A DNA stretch of 42,636 nt. Source: Hyphomonadaceae bacterium (GTDB lineage Bacteria; Pseudomonadota; Alphaproteobacteria; Caulobacterales; Hyphomonadaceae). The stretch lies in the NCBI GenBank assembly GCA_030696545.1, contig JAUYSA010000157.1, positions 1 through 42,636 of the forward strand. Direction: 5' to 3'. Below are positions 32,922 through 40,505 of the stretch, one piece after another. The notes under the pieces are model-generated. The model did no database searches and was not told the DNA's origin. It saw only the letters and a program-made list of their open reading frames with translations. Position 1 is the first letter of the stretch. Every line of letters begins with the position of its first letter. The translations under genes and the position numbers were made by a program.

Positions 32922-33482
32922 ATGAAGGCCGACAGGATCAAAGAGCTGACTGCCAGGGGCAACGCCGCTGAGACAGGCGTCGAAAATCTAGATCAAGAAA
33001 TCGCCATCGCGATCGCCGACGGCGTGGACGACGAGATCATCGACGACATGCGCCGCCGCCGCCGGGAACTGATCGAGCAGGCCAGCGACCTCGGAGACGC
33101 CCTCCTCGTCCTTGAGAAGAGAGCCGCTGATCCCCGCGAGAAGCTCCAGGCGTCGATCATCGCTGGCGGTCTTCGCGACGCCAGGCGAGAAGCCGACACC
33201 TACATTCAGTCCGCCGCGGCCGTGGACGCCGCATTGGTTGCGGTCGAGAAGGCGCTGACCGACCTTCGCAAGCATGGCTCGGACCTTAGCCGCGCTCTCC
33301 GCATCGCCGGCGTCGATGACAAGGCCCGTCTCAGCAACACACTGCATTCAGCCACGCGCTGGGCAATATGGAAGAGCTCGCCATCGCTCGCGGAACTGGC
33401 TCAGGTGCCCCATACGCCAGCCAACAAGCGGTTCGCGCTCGCCCACAGCATGCGGCGCGTGATGCCCGCGATCCCGGAGTAG
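32922..33482 (+). CDS. Coiled-coil protein, 186 aa
   Basis: ATG behind GAGGAAAAAGCG. Long charged helices from 1 to about 130 (ADRIKELTARGNAAETGVENLD, RRRRRELIEQASDLGDALLVLEKRA, AALVAVEKALTDLRKHG), then a short C-terminal helical part. Likely a coiled-coil structural or DNA-associated protein; no motif identifies it. First of three coiled-coil genes. Confidence 0.7.
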   Translation: MKADRIKELTARGNAAETGVENLDQEIAIAIADGVDDEIIDDMRRRRRELIEQASDLGDALLVLEKRAADPREKLQASIIAGGLRDARREADTYIQSAAAVDAALVAVEKALTDLRKHGSDLSRALRIAGVDDKARLSNTLHSATRWAIWKSSPSLAELAQVPHTPANKRFALAHSMRRVMPAIPE

Positions 33483-33486
33483 AGCC

Positions 33487-33744
33487 ATGACGGGAAAACT
33501 CCCACCGCGCGTCACCGGCGGCACGCTGGCCGCAGACCACCACGACTTCATCGACGCCGCATCGAAGACCGACGTCGATCTTGAGGCAGAGGTGAAGGCC
33601 TTGGAGCAAAGGCGCGACGAACTGGAAGCCGAACTTGCGGCGATCATCATCAACGAGGCCAACCAAAAGCTGGCCGACGAACTCAGACAGCAGGTCGAGA
33701 ACCTGGAAAACGAACTGGCCCAGAGCCAGTCAAGCAAGGAATAG
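33487..33744 (+). CDS. Coiled-coil protein, 85 aa
   Basis: Starts 4 bp after the previous stop. An N-terminal extended segment (TGKLPPRVTGGTLAADHHDF) precedes one long heptad helix (LEAEVKALEQRRDELEAELAAI, LADELRQQVENLENELAQ). Probably a dimeric coiled coil; role unknown. Confidence 0.7.
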   Translation: MTGKLPPRVTGGTLAADHHDFIDAASKTDVDLEAEVKALEQRRDELEAELAAIIINEANQKLADELRQQVENLENELAQSQSSKE

Positions 33745-33748
33745 CCCC

Positions 33749-34042
33749 ATGAGTGACTACCAGAAAGCCACCGACGCAGCGATGCACACGCTGGAGCAGC
33801 TGGAGGAGGGCGTGAACAAACACGCCGAGAGCTTCGGCGTAATCAGAAAGCGAGCGGATGACCTCTACCAGAGCAGGGTCGCCCAGATCGCGAAGGCCAA
33901 CAACGTCGACGTCAACAAGGCGCACGCCCTGGCGGTCGATGATCCCGTCGCCAGCCGAGCCTACGCGCTCTCCGAGGAACTGGCCGAGCGACAGAATGGT
34001 GCGCATGACGCTGGCGAGCAGATCGCAGCGTACCTCGACTAG
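33749..34042 (+). CDS. Helical protein, 97 aa
   Basis: ATG at 33749, 4 bp after the previous stop, with AAGGAATAGCCCC upstream. Helical and charged (MSDYQKATDAAMHTLEQLEEGVN, FGVIRKRADDLYQSRVAQIAKANN, SRAYALSEELAERQNGAHDAG). Last gene before a terminator at 34285; no family recognised. Confidence 0.68.
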   Translation: MSDYQKATDAAMHTLEQLEEGVNKHAESFGVIRKRADDLYQSRVAQIAKANNVDVNKAHALAVDDPVASRAYALSEELAERQNGAHDAGEQIAAYLD

Positions 34043-34284
34043 ATCAGAAAGGCGTGGAGTAGCCTCGCCCTCGGGTCCTTGCGTTCGGATGCGCGCCGGG
34101 ACCCGCCCAATCCAGGGACACTCGTCTCCCTACGGCGGAGCAGGTTCCACCGAACACCCGCAGGCTGACCGTCATCCGGTCCGCGGCGTGCGGCCCCGGC
34201 GAGTGGTTGCGTCGGGGCCGACCATTTCAAGCTAGACCGCGCAAACGGCCCCTCCTTGGGCACGCCACGTCGGCGCGGAACCTG

Positions 34285-34327
34285 GCCCCCGCTGCGGTCC
34301 TCATGGCCCCGCGGCGGGGGCATTTTT
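34285..34327 (+). terminator. Rho-independent terminator of the 31.2-34.0 kb operon
   Basis: GCCCCCGC-TGCGG (34285-34297) pairs with CCGCG-GCGGGGGC (34309-34321), followed by ATTTTTC. The region 34043-34284 otherwise contains only a CGGCCCCG/CGGGGCCG dyad (34191-34220). Confidence 0.75.
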
Positions 34328-34702
34328 CTATCTGCGCTTCGCAGGCTTCGCTGAGCCACGCTCGCGCGCCCGCCTGACTTCGGCGTCCGTCAGCACGCCT
34401 GGCTTGTCCTTGCGCAGCCTTGACCTGTACCAGCTGATTGACCGCAGGGTCGTCGCGGCGCCCGGGTGAGTGCGGAAAACCGCCTCCAGCGCCTCATCGT
34501 TCGTGCCGCCACTCAGGATCACGCGCTGCGCGACCTCCGCTACGCCCAGCCAGTGGCCCTCGAACAGGAACCGGCTCACGGCCTCGCGCACCACGTCGCT
34601 GACCGAGCTGCCAGCCACCGAGGCGGCGTCCTCCAGCCCTTCTACCAACTCCTCCGGGATCGTCACATTCATCCGCCGCATCGGGCGGTCCGGCCCCTGC
34701 AT
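34328..34702 (-). CDS. Ribbon-helix-helix protein with unnamed C-terminal domain
   Basis: A 124-aa protein from the ATG at 34702 behind GAGGTGTGCA; longer frames lack a site. The N-terminal RHH/CopG domain is RRMNVTIPEELVEGLEDAASVAGSSVSDVVREAVSRFLF. The C-terminal domain, EVAQRVILSGGTNDEALEAVFRTHPGAATTLRSISWYRSRLRKDK, shares the HPxAATTxRSI...LRK core with the protein at 35880-36251. Probably a DNA-binding regulator of the divergent genes 86 bp away. Confidence 0.8.
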   Translation of the reverse strand: MQGPDRPMRRMNVTIPEELVEGLEDAASVAGSSVSDVVREAVSRFLFEGHWLGVAEVAQRVILSGGTNDEALEAVFRTHPGAATTLRSISWYRSRLRKDKPGVLTDAEVRRARERGSAKPAKRR

Positions 34703-34788
34703 TGCACACCTCATGGCATGGCTGGTGTCTACCGGCCCATCTTTGGACACTTCCGTCCACGGTGGTCGCACATAGGAGTAAATGTGCC

Positions 34789-35382
34789 ATGAACGCAACT
34801 AAGGGTGGCTACCAACAGCCGAACGACTACCCGGCCCACACTCAAGAGTGGGCGCTGCGCCAGCTGGCGAACGTCGGCCTGCCCGGCGGCGCCAGCTCAG
34901 CCGAGCTGTCCGCGTTCGCTGCGGCGGCAGATCAGCTCCAGGCCGCACTCCGGACCTTCGATCAGACCTTCGTCGACCATGGCCCCGCAATGATCGCGGC
35001 GGTGCTGGTAGACCACGTCGGCGCCGGCTACGTGCTGGACTGCGGCTACTGCTTCGACATCCTGCAGATCGCCAGGGCGGAGTGCGGCTCCGACCGCGGA
35101 GAGATACCGGACGGCCCGCACGCGCGGACGCCTGGGTCCGTGGAAGACCTGACGTTCCTGCTGGACAGCGGCCAGTTCGACAACCTCGATCTGTGCCACG
35201 CCGCATTCGCGGCTGGCCTGGAGGGCCCGACCGAGATCGCCAAGGCAACGGGCGTGAAGGTGACCGTGGTCTCGGGCTGCCTCCACTGGATAAGGAAGGC
35301 GAACGGCGACCTCGCCGAGGCCCGCCGGCTCCGGAACGAGCGCGCCCGAGTGCGTCCTGGCACACCGGCTAGCGGTGAATGA
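34789..35382 (+). CDS. Hypothetical protein, 197 aa, C-terminal domain duplicated downstream
   Basis: ATG at 34789, 10 nt after TAGGAGT. The N-terminal region is helical (QEWALRQLANVGLPGG, DQLQAALRTFDQTFVDHG). The C-terminal 55 residues, LDLCHAAFAAGLEGPTEIAKATGVKVTVVSGCLHWIRKANGDLAEARRLRNE, look like a small HTH unit. They are repeated in the next protein as LSVVHAAYITGADTGTKVENATGVSYNSANDCLCWIRKADGDLERARRLRSQ. No known family. Confidence 0.7.
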   Translation: MNATKGGYQQPNDYPAHTQEWALRQLANVGLPGGASSAELSAFAAAADQLQAALRTFDQTFVDHGPAMIAAVLVDHVGAGYVLDCGYCFDILQIARAECGSDRGEIPDGPHARTPGSVEDLTFLLDSGQFDNLDLCHAAFAAGLEGPTEIAKATGVKVTVVSGCLHWIRKANGDLAEARRLRNERARVRPGTPASGE

Positions 35383-35383
35383 C

Positions 35384-35695
35384 ATGAAGAAGACAGATCA
35401 GCTCTCCGTCGTACACGCCGCCTACATCACTGGCGCCGACACGGGCACTAAGGTCGAGAACGCGACGGGCGTGTCCTACAACTCCGCCAACGACTGCCTG
35501 TGCTGGATCAGGAAGGCCGACGGCGACCTCGAACGCGCGCGGCGTCTTCGCAGCCAACACAGTGTCGCTGTCTACATGCGCAGGTACAATTCGGACCCCG
35601 AGTTTCGTGCTCGTGCGAGGGCGCGCAACACCGCCGCGGAAAGCAGGCTCCGTCAAGAAAAGCGGGCCGCCCGCAACAACGGGGCGACGATGTAA
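35384..35695 (+). CDS. Small HTH-like protein, paralogous to the previous C-terminus
   Basis: A 103-aa protein whose ATG is 2 nt after the upstream stop, so likely translationally coupled. Residues 6-56 duplicate the C-terminal domain of the previous protein (ATGV..., CLCWIRKADGDLERARRLR). The rest is a basic tail (MRRYNSDPEFRARARARN, RLRQEKRAARNN) suited to nucleic-acid binding. Terminator at 35745. Confidence 0.7.
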   Translation: MKKTDQLSVVHAAYITGADTGTKVENATGVSYNSANDCLCWIRKADGDLERARRLRSQHSVAVYMRRYNSDPEFRARARARNTAAESRLRQEKRAARNNGATM

Positions 35696-35744
35696 CGCCG
35701 TAAGGGCCGCGCGCCCGTAAGCGCCGAATCATTCGCTGACAGGA

Positions 35745-35772
35745 AAAGGCCGGGAGCGATCCCGGCCTTTTT
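35745..35772 (+). terminator. Terminator with GCGA tetraloop
   Basis: The 11-bp stem AAAGGCCGGGA/TCCCGGCCTTT, loop GCGA, is followed by T residues. Confidence 0.85.
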
Positions 35773-35879
35773 CATTCGTAGCATTTTGTCGTCCCCGCCC
35801 CCGGCTCGCGGGCGCCAGCATGCGCGACACGCTCTCCCTCATCGACGCCACCCCGGCGCCGACCAACGGAGACAGTCAC

Positions 35880-36251
35880 ATGGACATGACGAAGATGACT
35901 GCGGGCGAGCTGCTCGCGGTCCACAACGAGCGGTGCCCCAAATCGGACCGCCTCACATCTTGGAAGGCATCGAAGGCGGCGCTGATCGCGAAGATCGAGA
36001 AGCTCGGTGAGCGCTCGAAGCAGACGAGTAAGCCGAAGGCCACCGAGAAGGCGAAACACGCGCCGACGGCCACCATAAGCGACTCGGTGAGGCGTCTGCT
36101 CGCCGATCCCAAGTTGAGTTACGCCGACATTGTTGAACTCGTACTCGCCGCCCATCCCGACGCCGCCACCACGACGCGCTCCATCGCCTCCGTCGCGAGT
36201 GTTCTTCGCAAGAAGGGCACAGCGGTCCCGATGCGGAAGGGAGCGAACTGA
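35880..36251 (+). CDS. Hypothetical protein, 123 aa, shares C-terminal domain with RHH protein
   Basis: ATG at 35880 behind GGAGACAGTCAC. The N-terminal helical unit (MTAGELLAVHNERCPKSDRLTSWKASKAALIAKIEKLGE) resembles a phage small-protein domain. A Lys-rich linker follows, then SVRRLLADPKLSYADIVELVLAAHPDAATTTRSIASVASVLRKKG, related to the C-terminus of the RHH protein at 34328-34702. Likely DNA-binding. Confidence 0.7.
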   Translation: MDMTKMTAGELLAVHNERCPKSDRLTSWKASKAALIAKIEKLGERSKQTSKPKATEKAKHAPTATISDSVRRLLADPKLSYADIVELVLAAHPDAATTTRSIASVASVLRKKGTAVPMRKGAN

Positions 36252-36252
36252 G

Positions 36253-36549
36253 ATGACCGAATTTTTGGGATGGGGCGTTGCGGTGAAGATCGCGGAGAAA
36301 TTCCACGAACGCATCCGCGCCGAGCTTGGCGAGCACTTGACGGAGATCGACAATCTGAATGCCAAGCAGAAGGACTGCTGTGGAACGCATCTCTACTGTG
36401 ACCCCAACGACTACATGGGGGATGCATTTTTCGAGACGGTCGGAAGAGAGATCAACGTGCAAAGCGGCCACGACCTCGCTGTCTTCGACGTGGCGTGGGG
36501 AATTGCGCGGCGCCGCGGGTTTTCGAGGACGTGGGGGATTGGCGCATGA
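36253..36549 (+). CDS. Hypothetical protein, 98 aa
   Basis: Starts 1 nt after the previous stop, and its stop overlaps the next ATG (ATGA). Content: VAVKIAEKFHERIRAELGEHLTEIDNLNAKQ, then a Cys-containing NAKQKDCCGTHLYCDPNDYMGDAFFETVGREI. The three clustered cysteines and His might bind metal. No family recognised. Confidence 0.62.
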   Translation: MTEFLGWGVAVKIAEKFHERIRAELGEHLTEIDNLNAKQKDCCGTHLYCDPNDYMGDAFFETVGREINVQSGHDLAVFDVAWGIARRRGFSRTWGIGA

Positions 36550-36731
36550 TCGGCTTCCTTGAGCTGCCGTGCCTCAGCGGCCCCGCCCTCATCCGTCTCG
36601 ATAGGGTGGTCCTCGTGAGGCCCGACCCCACGGCGGCCGCCACGCGTACTCTCATCGTGTTGGACGGCGCCCAAGAGGTTCTCATCACCAAGCCCGCCGC
36701 GGAGGTGGTGAGCGCGATGAAGGCGGTCTAA
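36546..36731 (+). CDS. Hypothetical protein, 61 aa
   Basis: ATGA overlap with the upstream gene. A small beta-rich protein (MIGFLELPCLSGPALIRLDRVVLVRP, RTLIVLDGAQEVLITKPAAEVVSAM) resembling a single barrel or strand-rich domain. Role unknown. Terminator follows at 36759. Confidence 0.62.
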   Translation: MIGFLELPCLSGPALIRLDRVVLVRPDPTAAATRTLIVLDGAQEVLITKPAAEVVSAMKAV

Positions 36732-36758
36732 TCCGGCCAAGGCGAAGAACTGTGTGAG

Positions 36759-36785
36759 GGCGCGGAGCGATCCGCGCCCTTTCTC
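36759..36785 (+). terminator. Terminator with GCGA tetraloop between convergent operons
   Basis: Stem GGGCGCGGA (36759-36767) with TCCGCGCCC (36772-36780), loop GCGA, followed by TTTCTCT. Confidence 0.82.
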
Positions 36786-37273
36786 TATTCTGCTGCGAGC
36801 GGCATCGGTCCGACCATCTCATTGAGCTTCCCATGGAACGCCTTGAGAGCTTCCTGCCCGACCGTCATCGAGCGCATGAGCATCAGCACAGCAGTTCCAG
36901 CGACAAGAAGGTCCACGTCTCGATCCGTCGCCGTCTTGTCGCCGTGGAAGAAGTTGTTCCGCACGTCTTTCAGGTGATCGACGAGCTTGGCGGCGTCCGT
37001 CGAGGCGGCGGGGAAGTCTCCCCAAACCGGCGGACCGTCTTCCGGACCCATGACCAGCTTCCGGGGCGGATGGTCGATCAGATGCCGCGCCTGCGGGAGC
37101 AAGCTGGCCTTGGCGAAGAAGTCGGCGGGCAGCATGAGGACGAACGTCGTCCAGTCGGCGGCCGCGGGTTTACCGGTCTTCCACTTCGTTCCCTTACAGT
37201 GGAGGCCGCCCCGCTTCATCGCGTACTCGAACGCTCCGAACAGCCTCGCGAACTCCATTGCCTGCGGGTACAT
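36785..37273 (-). CDS. HEPN-like protein
   Basis: A 162-aa helical protein behind GAGAGGCCGCC. LVDHLKDVRNNFFHGDKT contains R-x4-H (RNNFFH), the catalytic-type motif of HEPN RNases. Flanking helices (MEFARLFGAFEYAMKRGG at the start, VAGTAVLMLMRSMTVGQEALKAFH at the end) fit the four-helix HEPN fold. Many HEPN proteins are toxins or defence effectors that cut RNA. Here it is the last gene of a tight four-gene operon with ParB-like, RHH and HTH genes. Toxin activity is inference. Confidence 0.72.
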   Translation of the reverse strand: MYPQAMEFARLFGAFEYAMKRGGLHCKGTKWKTGKPAAADWTTFVLMLPADFFAKASLLPQARHLIDHPPRKLVMGPEDGPPVWGDFPAASTDAAKLVDHLKDVRNNFFHGDKTATDRDVDLLVAGTAVLMLMRSMTVGQEALKAFHGKLNEMVGPMPLAAE

Positions 37274-37285
37274 GGCGGCCTCTCG

Positions 37286-37594
37286 CTAGATCTTGCTCTG
37301 GATGCTGAGCTGCGCCTGCGCGAGCGCGGCCCGTGCTTCCGCGAGCGCGGCGACGGCGGCATGGGCAGACTGTCCGCTCAGGTACGGGCCGGGCGCAGGC
37401 AGATCAGAGGTCGGCGCGGCCGCGACGTGCGGGAAGCTGTCACCAGTGGCGACGTTGGCGATTCGTCCGCCGTTGACGCCGAACCAGCTGGCGATGTCGT
37501 GCTGACGGTCGCCGCGCGCGAGCATGCCCTTCACTATGGCGGCGTCGGCGGCGGTGAGACGGATGCCGCTCGAAGGCGCGCGTTTCCTGGTCAT
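37286..37594 (-). CDS. Small HTH protein, 102 aa
   Basis: ATG at 37594 behind AAGGACACCTCACC. IRLTAADAAIVKGMLARGDRQHDIASWFGVNGGRIANVATGDSF is an HTH of the kind that reads out an iA-x-x-FGVN-x-gRI helix. The C-terminal Ala-rich helix (AAVAALAEARAALAQAQLSI) may dimerise. Sits 12 bp before the HEPN-like gene; a possible cognate regulator or antitoxin. Confidence 0.72.
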   Translation of the reverse strand: MTRKRAPSSGIRLTAADAAIVKGMLARGDRQHDIASWFGVNGGRIANVATGDSFPHVAAAPTSDLPAPGPYLSGQSAHAAVAALAEARAALAQAQLSIQSKI

Positions 37595-37608
37595 GGTGAG
37601 GTGTCCTT

Positions 37609-37794
37609 TCACTTCGTGTCGTTGGCGGGTGTGGGAGGCGGGCTGTTTTCGGGAATGCACCCATCAAACAGCTTCGACCGGACGTACTCAGAACGGTCGC
37701 AGTGCCGCTCTTGGGCCGCCCGGTCGAGCGCGTCGCACTGCTCCTCGGTGACCCGGACGGTGACGTACTTGATGCGCTTGGAACCCTTGGCCAT
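37609..37794 (-). CDS. Ribbon-helix-helix-like small protein, 61 aa
   Basis: ATG at 37794 behind GAGGGTGAGCGTC, 11 bp after the ParB-like stop. KYVTVRVTEEQCDALDRAAQERHCDRSEYVRSKLFDG matches the RHH strand-helix-helix pattern, followed by a Pro-rich tail. RHH proteins of this size often autoregulate toxin-antitoxin operons. The next gene starts 14 bp downstream. Confidence 0.75.
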   Translation of the reverse strand: MAKGSKRIKYVTVRVTEEQCDALDRAAQERHCDRSEYVRSKLFDGCIPENSPPPTPANDTK

Positions 37795-37805
37795 GACGCT
37801 CACCC

Positions 37806-39506
37806 TCACGCTGCGCGCTTGCGTAGGACGAGGCCCGGGACCTCGGGAAACGGCTCCTTGCGCGGGCCGACCTGCTGCCACTTCAGCGTCGCCACGGGCC
37901 GGTCTTGAAGGTAAGCGTTCCATGCCTTGATGATCCATGCGGCGCGCTCAGCGTCCGGAATGCTGACCTTCTTGTCGATCTTGGCGCGCACGAGCTGGTC
38001 GCGCAGGGTCAGGATCGGGTGGCGCGCCGGGAGCTCGGCGCCGTCCGTCAGGCGATTGAGGAAGAAGTCAGCCTTCCTCGGGTGCACGCGGCGGAAGAAG
38101 TAGTGCAGCGCAATGACGAGCGTCGGCGCGGTGATGTCACGGATCTTCTGACCGTTGCGCACGCTGTCACGGAGCTCGGGGTGCGCCTTCAGCGTGGACA
38201 TCAACTCGGCGTTGGTGGGAGCAGCTCCGCGAGACTGGAGCAGCCCGTTCTCGAAGAGCCAGACCTGACGGAGGCACGCGGCAAGAAGGCTGGTATTCGT
38301 CTCGCCCAGATCCCGCAGAATATCGCCGAAGGCGCGCTTCGACCCGAGGTCGAACGTCTCGAACACCGAGGGATCGAGGCCCCTGACGATCATCGCAGGA
38401 AAGGGCTTGTTCGCAAGAACGCCCGCCTGGAGCCGGTGCTGGCCGTCCAGCAGCCGTCCGTCCTTGGCGACCTTGATAGTCTGGCCGTTGAGCTTCCACG
38501 CCCCGGACTTGATGTCCCTGGCGTACTTCTTCACCACCATACCGGAGATGGGCCGGTTATGATCGTTCCGCTCCAGCAGCATCTCGGCCATGGCCGGATC
38601 TACGTCGACGATCTCCACCTCGATGCCACGGGCGTTGAGGCGTGGACGCCGGCCGCCTGCCGCCGCCTCAGGCACCGAAGCAAGGCCGGTGCGCAGCGCG
38701 TCTTCATCAATCCCACTCACACGAGGCGGGTTGTCGGTCCCGGGCACGAAGCGGAGCTGCTTCATCGGCTCACCGGCGACGAAGGCCTCCCACGCCTTGA
38801 TGAACAGGCCGATCACCAGACCTTGGGACTTCATGCCCCTGGTATCCTGGAGGGCCTGGAGCTGGCGCCGGAGGAGGTAAGCGGGCCCCTCGTCCACTTC
38901 CTCATCTACAAGCTCGTGGAAAAACTCGTTGGCCTTCTCGGGGTCGCGCTTCCAGAACAGGTAGTGCATGGCAGCGACCACGCCGAGCGACATGAACGAA
39001 GACGCGTCGGCGGCCAGCGCCATGCTCAGCCGGACATCCGGGTTGTTCGCCAGGATCTGGAGACGCTGCTGGGCCGTCACCTTCCGCCCAGGAGCGGCGT
39101 AGTTGTCATTCGCATACCGCCAGAGGACTGCCAGCGCCGCAGCAAGGGCGCGCCCGTTCTCCTCGTCCTTGATCGACAGGATGTCCCCAACGGTGCGGCT
39201 GCGCACTGCATCGATCGTGTCGAATGCAGAGTCTGCAACGCCTCGGACCAGCAACGCGGGGAAGGGAACCTTGGCTTGGACGCCTGCCGCCAGACGCAAA
39301 ACGCCGTCGAGAACTTGCCCGCTCTGGCCAAGGATGACAGGCTCGCCGTTCATGCGCCAGCGGCCCATTCTCATGTCTTCGGCGAAGGCCTCGACCTGCT
39401 GGGGGTTCAGGCGCCGCTCCAGCCGCTTCTTTTGGAGAAGCAAGGCGGCCTCTGCTGGCTTGATGAGGACGATCTCGTGGGTGATCTTGGCGGGCGGGCG
39501 CTTCAT
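37806..39506 (-). CDS. ParB-like protein with two tandem copies of its domain
   Basis: A 566-aa protein built from two homologous halves (about 20-255 and 300-545). Each starts with a helix, then WRMNGEPVILGQSGQVLDGVLRLAAGV or WKLNGQTIKVAKDGRLLDGQHRLQAGV, then PFPALLVRGVADSAFDTIDAVRSRTVGDIL or PFPAMIVRGLDPSVFETFDLGSKRAFGDIL. A helical region with VVAAMHYLFWKRDPEKANEFF or LVIALHYFFRRVHPRKADFFL follows. Copy 2 keeps LDGQHRL (353-359), the motif of ParB/sulfiredoxin-type folds; copy 1 has LDGVLRL (66-72), losing Gln-His. First gene of the HEPN-like operon. Confidence 0.82.
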   Translation of the reverse strand: MKRPPAKITHEIVLIKPAEAALLLQKKRLERRLNPQQVEAFAEDMRMGRWRMNGEPVILGQSGQVLDGVLRLAAGVQAKVPFPALLVRGVADSAFDTIDAVRSRTVGDILSIKDEENGRALAAALAVLWRYANDNYAAPGRKVTAQQRLQILANNPDVRLSMALAADASSFMSLGVVAAMHYLFWKRDPEKANEFFHELVDEEVDEGPAYLLRRQLQALQDTRGMKSQGLVIGLFIKAWEAFVAGEPMKQLRFVPGTDNPPRVSGIDEDALRTGLASVPEAAAGGRRPRLNARGIEVEIVDVDPAMAEMLLERNDHNRPISGMVVKKYARDIKSGAWKLNGQTIKVAKDGRLLDGQHRLQAGVLANKPFPAMIVRGLDPSVFETFDLGSKRAFGDILRDLGETNTSLLAACLRQVWLFENGLLQSRGAAPTNAELMSTLKAHPELRDSVRNGQKIRDITAPTLVIALHYFFRRVHPRKADFFLNRLTDGAELPARHPILTLRDQLVRAKIDKKVSIPDAERAAWIIKAWNAYLQDRPVATLKWQQVGPRKEPFPEVPGLVLRKRAA

Positions 39507-39840
39507 CGGGTTTGACCTGCGGCGGGCAACAGGGCTTGCCCAAGAGCAATCTCTGCCCGTCGCCTAACATGAGCAAGAAGATTCGTGTTGCACGCCTCGT
39601 CACCGTCAACTGGGTTGACCATGGGAGAAGGTAAAATCCGTCCTATGCCCCTGATTATTCAGCCTAAAACACGATCAAGAAGGGTGCGATGAGGATTCAG
39701 CAGTGCCGACTTTGTTCTTCCCATACGGAAGCATGATCCGTGTCGTCGCGGGGGTCATCAGCACGGCGTCGGCGGTCCTGCGATTCTCATGCAAAGCAAA
39801 CGCTGGTCCCCTTCTAGCATAAAACGCAGCAACATGGGCT
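39507..39840. other. Gene-free divergent spacer
   Basis: 334 bp between the ParB-like start and the HNH-like gene. It should hold two divergent promoters. The only symmetric element seen is ACGGA-agcatga-TCCGT (39725-39741). No ORF in it is credible. Confidence 0.6.
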
Positions 39841-40461
39841 ATGGAAACAGCCCACCAACGCCTGGCGGCCGCCCTGCACCGGGAAGGCATCGCGAACGAA
39901 GAGTCCGCCTCGCCGGAGGCGGCTGGACGCCTTTGCGCAGAGCTGGGTATCTCACCGAAGAGCCTGCGAAACCGGCGCTGGGAGCTCAAAAAGGCCTCTG
40001 AAGCGGGCTGCGAGGCAAACCAAGGACCGGTTAGCGCGCAGGGGCGAAGATACAGGTCGGACCCAGCCTACGCTGCCGCGATGCGTGAAAAGGCGCGGAG
40101 AGCCCGCGTGAGGAACTACGCCTATCACGTATTCAAGAACACGCGCGGCAACGCACGGAAACGCGGCCTGCGCTTCGAGCTCACGCGAGAACAAGTCGCT
40201 GAACTGCTGGTGCCGATGCAATGCTCGATGACCGGCCTCCCGCTTCTGCCAGATTGGGACGGTCCCGGCCGCAACCCGTGGTGGCCCAGCCTCGATCAGA
40301 TCGACCCGTGCGCTGGCTACACAAGGCAGAATGTCCGAGTGGTCTGCTGGGCCTATAACGTGATGAAGGGCGAACTGACCGACCAAGAGGTCCGTATCTA
40401 CGCCTCCGCCCTGTTGCGCGGCCCCTCGGGCCGGACCCGGAGGCCGGGGACAAGATCATAG
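39841..40461 (+). CDS. HNH-like endonuclease domain protein, first of two
   Basis: A 206-aa protein. N-terminal HTH-like part (AAGRLCAELGISPKSLRNRRWELKK), a basic linker, then the nuclease-like domain RKRGLRFELTREQVAELL, QCSMTGLPLLPDWDG, NPWWPSLDQIDPCAGYTRQNVRVVCWAYNVMKGE. This is the degenerate HNH arrangement of phage proteins (C-x-x-TG, SLDxID, GYxxxNVRxV...N). The same domain recurs in the next ORF in another frame. No strong SD precedes the ATG. Confidence 0.72.
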   Translation: METAHQRLAAALHREGIANEESASPEAAGRLCAELGISPKSLRNRRWELKKASEAGCEANQGPVSAQGRRYRSDPAYAAAMREKARRARVRNYAYHVFKNTRGNARKRGLRFELTREQVAELLVPMQCSMTGLPLLPDWDGPGRNPWWPSLDQIDPCAGYTRQNVRVVCWAYNVMKGELTDQEVRIYASALLRGPSGRTRRPGTRS

Positions 40462-40505
40462 CCGCACGTCTCTACAGCAACGGGGTCTCCGCGTCGGCGC
40501 ACCTG

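Noticed and set aside
37905..39515. 536-codon plus-strand open frame opposite the ParB-like gene
   Set aside because: The minus-strand product has an internally duplicated, conserved domain; the plus-strand translation has no domain character.
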